NCBI RefSeq assembly: GCF_002951615.1
Contig: NZ_CP019062.1
Span: 3,844,001 to 3,908,000 of the forward strand
Length of the DNA stretch: 64,000 bases
Reading direction: 5' to 3'
Origin: Rahnella sikkimica
GTDB lineage: Bacteria; Pseudomonadota; Gammaproteobacteria; Enterobacterales; Enterobacteriaceae
A program made the position numbers and the translations under genes. Shown here in pieces: positions 58,650 through 64,000 of this stretch. Within the stretch, counting starts at the first letter, position 1; each line of letters starts with the position of its first letter. The notes beneath the pieces are model-generated. The model searched no databases and was not told the DNA's origin. It saw nothing but the letters and a program-made list of their open reading frames with translations.

Positions 58650-59762
58650 ATGAAAGTAACAAAGGGCAAGATCTGGCTGGCAGGGTGTATTGCATTAGCA
58701 ATGAGTCAGGCGGCATTCGCAAAAGATATCAAAGTCGCCATCGTTGGTGCTATGTCAGGTCCGGTCGCCCAGTACGGTGATATGGAGTTTACAGGCGCAA
58801 AACAAGCGATCGCAGACATCAACGCCAAAGGCGGCGTGAAGGGCGACAAACTGGTTGGCGTCGAATACGACGATGCGTGTGATCCGAAACAAGCGGTCGC
58901 CGTTGCCAACAAAGTGATCAACGACGGTATCCGTTACGTGATTGGCCACCTGTGTTCATCCTCAACCCAGCCTGCTTCTGACATCTACGAAGACGAAGGC
59001 GTTCTGATGATCACGCCTGCGGCGACCAACGCAGACCTGACCACCCGCGGTTACAAAATGGTGATGCGTACCACCGGCCTGGATTCCGATCAGGGTCCGA
59101 CCGCCGCAAATTACATCCTCAACACCATCAAACCAAAACGTATTGCCGTTGTGCATGACAAACAACAATACGGCGAAGGCCTGGCCCGATCTGTTCAGGC
59201 CGCACTGAAAAAAGGCGGCGGCAACGTCGTACTGTTTGAAGGTATCACCGCAGGCGACAAAGATTTCTCTACGCTGGTTGCACGTCTGAAGAAAGACAAC
59301 GTGGACTTCGTCTATTTCGGCGGTTACTACCCGGAAATGGGCCAGATCCTGCGTCAGTCCAAACAGGCCGGTCTGAATGCGAAATTCATGGGTCCGGAAG
59401 GCGTGGGCAACTCCTCGCTGTCTAACATTGCCGGTGATGCGTCAGAAGGCATGTTCGTGACTCTGCCAAAACGTTATGACCAGGTTCCGGCTAACCAGCC
59501 AATCGTTGATTCCCTGAAAGCGAAGAAACTGGATCCAACCGGTCCGTTCGTCTGGACCACCTACGCCGCATTGCAGGCGCTGACGACCGGTATGGAACGC
59601 AGCGGCAGTATGGAACCGGCAGACATTGCTAAAAACCTGAAATCAGCTTCCGTGGACACCGTAATGGGCCCGCTGAGCTGGGATGAGAAGGGCGACCTGA
59701 AAGGATTCGAATTCGGTATTTTCGAGTGGCATAAAGACGGTACGTCTACCCCTATCAAATAA
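58650..59762 (+). CDS. livJ: Branched-chain amino acid ABC transporter substrate-binding protein (LivJ/LivK)
   Basis: The 370-residue precursor has a signal peptide cleaved after residue 24 ([11 protein letters not shown]). The mature periplasmic protein fits the LivJ/LivK family, with [55 protein letters not shown] (containing one Cys of the conserved pair) and [13 protein letters not shown]. The N-terminal part favours LivJ and other positions favour LivK, so the choice between the two names is uncertain. E. coli carries both genes in this region; only one is present here. A repeat element separates it from livH. Confidence 0.9.
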   Translation: MKVTKGKIWLAGCIALAMSQAAFAKDIKVAIVGAMSGPVAQYGDMEFTGAKQAIADINAKGGVKGDKLVGVEYDDACDPKQAVAVANKVINDGIRYVIGHLCSSSTQPASDIYEDEGVLMITPAATNADLTTRGYKMVMRTTGLDSDQGPTAANYILNTIKPKRIAVVHDKQQYGEGLARSVQAALKKGGGNVVLFEGITAGDKDFSTLVARLKKDNVDFVYFGGYYPEMGQILRQSKQAGLNAKFMGPEGVGNSSLSNIAGDASEGMFVTLPKRYDQVPANQPIVDSLKAKKLDPTGPFVWTTYAALQALTTGMERSGSMEPADIAKNLKSASVDTVMGPLSWDEKGDLKGFEFGIFEWHKDGTSTPIK

Positions 59763-59786
59763 AAACCGCAACAAAGTGGTCCTCCG

Positions 59787-59886
59787 CTCCCTCCCCTGCG
59801 AAGGGGAGGGTTGGGGTGGGGTATTAATGGCAACTCAATAGTTTGCACAACCCCCTCCCGGCCTCCCCCTTCGCAGGGGGATGAGT
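59787..59886. repeat. Dispersed palindromic element, copy 2
   Basis: The left arm (CTCCCTCCCCTGCGAAGGGG then AGGGTTGGGGTGGGGTATTAA) appears the same as copy 1 at 33763. The right arm reads ACCCCCTCCC-GGCCTCCCCCTTCGCAGGGGGA, one base different. The central unique part is shorter. It lies 24 bases past the binding-protein stop and would fold in the message ahead of livH. Confidence 0.85.
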
Positions 59887-59925
59887 AGCACAAGTCATCA
59901 AACCCTTGATTAATAAGGATAGGGT

Positions 59926-60852
59926 ATGTCAGAGCAGTTCCTCTATTTCATTCAGCAGATGTTCAACGGTGTGACGTTGGGCAGCACTTATGCGCTGATC
60001 GCCATTGGTTACACCATGGTTTACGGCATTATCGGCATGATCAACTTCGCCCATGGCGAGGTGTATATGATCGGCAGTTATGTCTCTTTTATCGTGATTG
60101 CCGCCCTGATGATGATGGGTATCGATGCCAGCTGGTTGCTGATCGGTGCCGGATTTATCGCGGCGATTGTGATTTCCAGTGCCTACGGCTGGAGTATTGA
60201 GCGCGTGGCATATAAGCCGGTGCGTAACTCCAAACGTCTGATTGCACTGATTTCTGCCATCGGGATGTCCATTTTTCTTCAAAACTACGTCAGCCTCACG
60301 CAAGGCTCACGCGATATGGCGTTACCAAGTCTCGTCACCGGCCAGTGGAAACTCGGCGAAGCGAACGGCTTTGCGGCGACCATCAGTACCATGCAACTGA
60401 TTATCTGGGTTGTGACCTTTATCGCGATGCTGGCGCTCACGCTGTTCATCCGTTATTCCCGCATGGGGCGCGCGTGCCGTGCCTGCGCCGAAGATCTCAA
60501 AATGGCCAGCCTGCTAGGGATCAGCACTGACCGCGTGATCTCCCTGACTTTCGTGATTGGCGCATTAATGGCGGCGGTGGCGGGCGTTCTGCTGGGGCAA
60601 TTCTATGGCGTGATTAACCCGTACATCGGCTTTATGGCCGGGATGAAAGCCTTTACCGCGGCGGTTCTGGGCGGCATCGGCAGCATTCCGGGCGCGATGA
60701 TCGGCGGCCTGATTCTGGGCGTGGCCGAAGCGCTGACGTCGGCGTATCTGAGCACGGAATACAAAGATGTGGTGTCCTTCGCGCTGCTGATTGTGGTCTT
60801 GCTGGTACTGCCAACCGGTATTCTGGGACGTCCGGAGGTGGAAAAAGTATGA
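59926..60852 (+). CDS. livH: Branched-chain amino acid ABC transporter permease LivH
   Basis: The 308-residue inner-membrane permease has about eight predicted helices and family segments [29 protein letters not shown] and [19 protein letters not shown] [18 protein letters not shown] near the C terminus. It forms the channel with LivM. The stop overlaps livM by four bases. Confidence 0.96.
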   Translation: MSEQFLYFIQQMFNGVTLGSTYALIAIGYTMVYGIIGMINFAHGEVYMIGSYVSFIVIAALMMMGIDASWLLIGAGFIAAIVISSAYGWSIERVAYKPVRNSKRLIALISAIGMSIFLQNYVSLTQGSRDMALPSLVTGQWKLGEANGFAATISTMQLIIWVVTFIAMLALTLFIRYSRMGRACRACAEDLKMASLLGISTDRVISLTFVIGALMAAVAGVLLGQFYGVINPYIGFMAGMKAFTAAVLGGIGSIPGAMIGGLILGVAEALTSAYLSTEYKDVVSFALLIVVLLVLPTGILGRPEVEKV

Positions 60853-62138
60853 AGCGCCTGAATCTCTTAAATGCGCTGGTTTCCGCTTTCGTTCTGCTGG
60901 TGCTGGCGGCGTTCATTATGGGGCTGCAACTGAGCCTCGATGGCACCAAACTGGTGGTGAACGGCGCGGGCGAAGTTCGCTGGATGTGGATTGCGATTGG
61001 CTGCGCGATTGTTTTCGTGTTTCAGCTGTTCCGTCCGCTGGTGAGCAGCGGCCTGAAAAAAGTCTCCGGGCCGGGCTGGGTGTTGCCCAGTTTTGATGGC
61101 TCGACGCCGAAACAAAAACTGCTGGCGCTGGTGCTGATTATTGCCGCCATCGCATGGCCGTTTATCGTTTCACGCGGCACGGTGGATATCGCCACGCTGA
61201 CGCTCATCTACATCATGCTGGGTCTTGGCCTGAACGTGGTGGTTGGTTTGTCCGGCTTGCTGGTGCTGGGTTACGGCGGTTTTTACGCCATCGGCGCTTA
61301 CACTTATGCGCTGCTCAACCACTATTACGGCATCGGTTTCTGGGAGGCCTTGCCGATTGCCGGGCTGGTTTCTGCGGCGTTTGGTTTCCTGCTCGGGTTT
61401 CCGGTTCTGCGGTTGCGGGGCGACTATCTGGCGATTGTGACCCTCGGCTTTGGCGAAATCGTCCGTATTTTGTTGCTCAACAATACCGAACTGACCGGCG
61501 GGCCAAACGGCATCAGCCAGATCCCCAAACCGACGCTGTTCGGGCTGGAATTCAGCCGGACGCCGCGCGACGGCGGCTGGGACACCTTCAGTAACTTCTT
61601 CCATGTGACCTACGACCCGAGCGACAGGATTATTTTCCTCTACATGGTGGCGCTGCTGCTGGTGCTGGTGACGCTCTTCATCATCAACCGCCTGCTGCGT
61701 ATGCCGCTGGGTCGCGCGTGGGAAGCGTTGCGCGAAGACGAAATTGCCTGCCGTTCGCTGGGGCTGAACCCGACCCGCATCAAACTGACCGCGTTCACCA
61801 TCAGCGCCGCGTTTGCCGGTTTTGCCGGTACGCTGTTCGCCGCGCGTCAGGGCTTTGTCAGCCCGGAATCCTTCACCTTTGCGGAATCCGCTTTCGTGCT
61901 GGCCATCGTGGTGCTCGGGGGAATGGGCTCGCAGTTTGCGGTTATTCTGGCGGCCATTTTGCTGGTGGTTTCCCGCGAACTGATGCGTGACCTCAACGAG
62001 TACAGCATGTTGCTGCTCGGTGCCTTAATGGTACTGATGATGATCTGGCGTCCGCAGGGCTTGCTGCCAATGAAACGTCCGCAACTGAAAATGAAATTGT
62101 CGAAGAAAGAAATCGCCGATCAGGGGGAACAGGCATGA
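60849..62138 (+). CDS. livM: Branched-chain amino acid ABC transporter permease LivM
   Basis: The 429-residue permease (425 in E. coli) has about ten predicted helices. It carries the BPD_transp_2 segments [31 protein letters not shown] and the EAA-like loop [21 protein letters not shown]. It pairs with LivH. Start and stop overlap the neighbouring genes by four bases. Confidence 0.96.
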   Translation: MKRLNLLNALVSAFVLLVLAAFIMGLQLSLDGTKLVVNGAGEVRWMWIAIGCAIVFVFQLFRPLVSSGLKKVSGPGWVLPSFDGSTPKQKLLALVLIIAAIAWPFIVSRGTVDIATLTLIYIMLGLGLNVVVGLSGLLVLGYGGFYAIGAYTYALLNHYYGIGFWEALPIAGLVSAAFGFLLGFPVLRLRGDYLAIVTLGFGEIVRILLLNNTELTGGPNGISQIPKPTLFGLEFSRTPRDGGWDTFSNFFHVTYDPSDRIIFLYMVALLLVLVTLFIINRLLRMPLGRAWEALREDEIACRSLGLNPTRIKLTAFTISAAFAGFAGTLFAARQGFVSPESFTFAESAFVLAIVVLGGMGSQFAVILAAILLVVSRELMRDLNEYSMLLLGALMVLMMIWRPQGLLPMKRPQLKMKLSKKEIADQGEQA

Positions 62139-62905
62139 GCACGCAACCTCTGTTAGCCGTTGAAGGTTTGATGATGCGTTTTGGCGGCCTGCTGGCGGTC
62201 AACAACGTGGCGCTGAACCTCAATCAGGGCGAAATTGTTTCCCTTATCGGCCCGAACGGTGCCGGTAAAACCACGGTATTTAACTGCCTGACCGGTTTCT
62301 ACAAACCGAGCGGCGGCACCATCAAGCTGCGCGATCAGCATCTTGAAGGCCTGCCGGGGCAGAAAATTGCCCGCATGGGCGTGGTGCGTACCTTCCAGCA
62401 CGTCCGCCTGTTCCGCGAAATGACGGTGATTGAAAACCTGCTGGTCGCGCAACATCAGCATCTGAAAAGTGGCGTTCTGGCCGGTCTGTTCAAAACGCCG
62501 GGATTCCGTCGCGCAGAAGCCGAAGCGCTGGATCGCGCCGCCGACTGGCTCGAACGTGTGGGTTTACTCGAACTGGCGAACCGTCAGGCCGGTAATCTGG
62601 CGTACGGCCAGCAACGCCGTCTGGAAATCGTCCGCTGTATGGTGACGCGTCCTGAAATCCTGATGCTCGATGAACCCGCTGCCGGTCTGAACCCGCGCGA
62701 AACCGAAGAGCTGAACCAGCTGATTGCCGAACTGCGCAACCAGCACAGCGTATCTGTCCTGCTGATTGAGCACGACATGAAACTGGTGATGGGCATTTCC
62801 GACCGTATCTACGTGGTGAATCAGGGTACGCCGCTGGCGCAGGGCACACCGGCTGAAATTCGTAATAATCCTGACGTGATCCGCGCCTATTTAGGCGAAG
62901 GTTAA
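62135..62905 (+). CDS. livG: Branched-chain amino acid ABC transporter ATP-binding protein LivG
   Basis: The 256-residue ATPase has Walker [10 protein letters not shown] near residue 40, an ABC signature in the form [13 protein letters not shown], and Walker [14 protein letters not shown]. It begins within the livM stop (ATGA). It works with LivF to energise LivHM. Confidence 0.96.
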   Translation: MSTQPLLAVEGLMMRFGGLLAVNNVALNLNQGEIVSLIGPNGAGKTTVFNCLTGFYKPSGGTIKLRDQHLEGLPGQKIARMGVVRTFQHVRLFREMTVIENLLVAQHQHLKSGVLAGLFKTPGFRRAEAEALDRAADWLERVGLLELANRQAGNLAYGQQRRLEIVRCMVTRPEILMLDEPAAGLNPRETEELNQLIAELRNQHSVSVLLIEHDMKLVMGISDRIYVVNQGTPLAQGTPAEIRNNPDVIRAYLGEG

Positions 62906-62932
62906 TGGGCGAAGGGTAAGGGACAGAACAAG

Positions 62933-63633
62933 ATGTTGTCATTTAATCAGGTATCCGCCCATTACGGCAAAATCCAGGCGCTGCATGAAGTCAGCCTGAG
63001 CATTAACAAAGGGGAAATCGTCACGCTGATCGGCGCGAACGGCGCGGGGAAAACCACGCTGCTCGGCAGTTTATGTGGCGAACCACGTGCGTCGCACGGC
63101 GCGATTATTTTCGAAGGCCAGGACATCACTCAGTGGCAGACCGCCAAAATCATGCGCGGCGATATCGCGATTGTGCCGGAAGGCCGTCGCGTATTTTCGC
63201 GGATGACGGTGGAAGAGAATCTGGCGATGGGGGATTCTTTGCAACGCGCGATCAGTATCAGGTACGTCTGGAACGCGTGTATACGCTGTTCCCGCGTCTG
63301 AAGGAGCGCCGTCTGCAACGCTCGGGCACCATGTCCGGCGGCGAACAACAGATGCTGGCGATTGGCCGTGCGCTGATGAGCCAGCCGCGTTTGCTGCTGC
63401 TCGACGAGCCGTCGCTCGGTCTGGCGCCGATCATCATCCAGCAGATTTTTGACACTATCCAGCAACTGCGCGAAGAGGGGATGACCATCTTCCTGGTCGA
63501 GCAAAACGCCAATCAGGCGCTGAAACTCGCCGATCGCGGTTATGTGCTGGAGAACGGTCATGTGGTGCTGGAAGACACCGGCGCGGCATTACTGGCGAAC
63601 GAAGCGGTGCGTGCGGCCTATCTCGGCGCATAA
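62933..63633 (+). pseudogene. livF: livF, ATP-binding protein, interrupted by a one-base frameshift
   Basis: LivF is the second ATPase of the LIV transporter. Frame 1 encodes MLSFNQVSAHYGKIQALHEV through Walker A GANGAGKTT to MTVEENLAMG. It then shifts at the G run 63229-63233 and stops at 63301 after 122 codons. One extra G would restore GGFFATRDQYQVRLERVYTLFPRL and the rest, including the signature TMSGGEQQML and Walker B LLLLDEPSLGLAP, to the stop at 63633. The full repaired length of about 233 residues fits the family. Either the base is missing in the assembly or the gene is truly broken or phase-variable. The truncated product would lack the signature and Walker B. Confidence 0.85.
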
Positions 63634-63670
63634 ATCCGCTTTGGATTTCGAAAATCTGTGATAAATCTAT

Positions 63671-63705
63671 AAAACCGCACGGCTGGCGCTTTGCGGTTTT
63701 TGTTT
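63671..63705 (+). terminator. Terminator of the liv operon
   Basis: AAAACCGCA pairs perfectly with TGCGGTTTT around a 12-base GC-rich loop, followed by TGTTTT. Confidence 0.85.
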
Positions 63706-63764
63706 TGCCTATAAATTAACATCTCTCACATTCTAATAACGTTGCATCTCTTCAGGAACATTTC

Positions 63765-64000
63765 ATGAACACAGAAGGTTTACTCGCCGCCCGTATGGTC
63801 AGGCTTAAAAGTTCAGCCATCCGGGAACTGCTGAAACACAGCAAAATGGAAGGCGTTATTTCACTGGCGGGTGGTATTCCTTCTTCGGCGCTGTTTGATT
63901 TTGATGGCCTGCGTGAAGCCACGCAGTTGGCGATCACCGAACAGCCGGAGCACGCATTTCAGTATGGCCTGACCGAAGGCAGTTATACGCTGCGTGAGCG
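63765..64000 (+). CDS. PLP-dependent aminotransferase, 5' part only
   Basis: The 78 codons in the window begin MNTEGLLAARMVRLKSSAIRE and include LLKHSKMEGVISLAGGIPSSALFDFDGLR and AFQYGLTEGSYTLRE. This is the N-terminal pattern of fold-type I aminotransferases of the 2-aminoadipate/aromatic group, with the GGIPS and QYG-TEG motifs. The substrate cannot be told from this fragment. It continues beyond the window. AGGAAC precedes the ATG. Confidence 0.8.
   Translation, partial: MNTEGLLAARMVRLKSSAIRELLKHSKMEGVISLAGGIPSSALFDFDGLREATQLAITEQPEHAFQYGLTEGSYTLRE

Overview
The window is a stretch of core chromosome from a member of the Enterobacterales. Gene content and order match the Escherichia coli gppA-rhlB-trxA-rho-wec-hem-cya-dapF-xerC-uvrD-corA-pldA-recQ-pldB region, and then a second conserved block, dcrB-yhhQ-tusA-zntA-yhhN-rsmD-ftsYEX-rpoH-panM-liv. 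In E. coli these blocks lie apart; here they are joined through glpT. Protein divergence from E. coli, the joined blocks and a glmZ gene with a sigma-54 promoter suggest a Yersiniaceae-type organism (Rahnella/Ewingella/Serratia-like). That placement is inference.

Layout. 1-5.0 kb: gppA and rhlB (minus), trxA and rho (plus). 5.3-18.1 kb: the complete enterobacterial common antigen (ECA) operon wecA-wzzE-wecB-wecC-rffG-rffH-wecD-wecE-wzxE-wecF-wzyE-wecG, tightly packed with many 4-base stop/start overlaps. 18.3-20.4 kb: threonine permease thrP, then a tRNA operon Arg-His-Leu-Pro. 20.4-20.9 kb: sRNA gene glmZ with a sigma-54 promoter and three GlrR-type sites. 20.9-25.0 kb: hemCDXY (minus). 25.3-33.8 kb: cyaA, lptM, dapF, yigA, xerC, yigB, uvrD (plus), with cyaY missing between cyaA and lptM. 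33.9-41.1 kb: a WbuC-type cupin, corA with a leader-peptide region, rarD, yigI, pldA, recQ, rhtC.

41.1-43.1 kb is the clearest accessory segment. It is an AT-rich island between rhtC and rhtB carrying an orphan type VI secretion Hcp, a DUF4225-type putative effector translationally coupled to it, and, convergently, a two-helix membrane protein preceded by a 38-codon ORF resembling its N terminus. A 21-bp perfect palindrome lies upstream of hcp. This looks like an Hcp-linked effector/immunity cassette.

43.2-64 kb: rhtB, pldB, yigL, glpT, dcrB, yhhQ, tusA, zntA with a ZntR-type promoter, yhhN, a DUF1145 gene, rsmD, ftsYEX, rpoH, panM, and the branched-chain amino acid transporter genes livJ/K-H-M-G-F. 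livF carries a one-base frameshift in a G run. The window ends inside a PLP-dependent aminotransferase gene.

Other notable points are two copies of a GC-rich palindromic element (after uvrD and between the liv binding protein and livH), a low-GC interior of xerC, and a sharp GC step inside the ECA operon between rffH and wecD.
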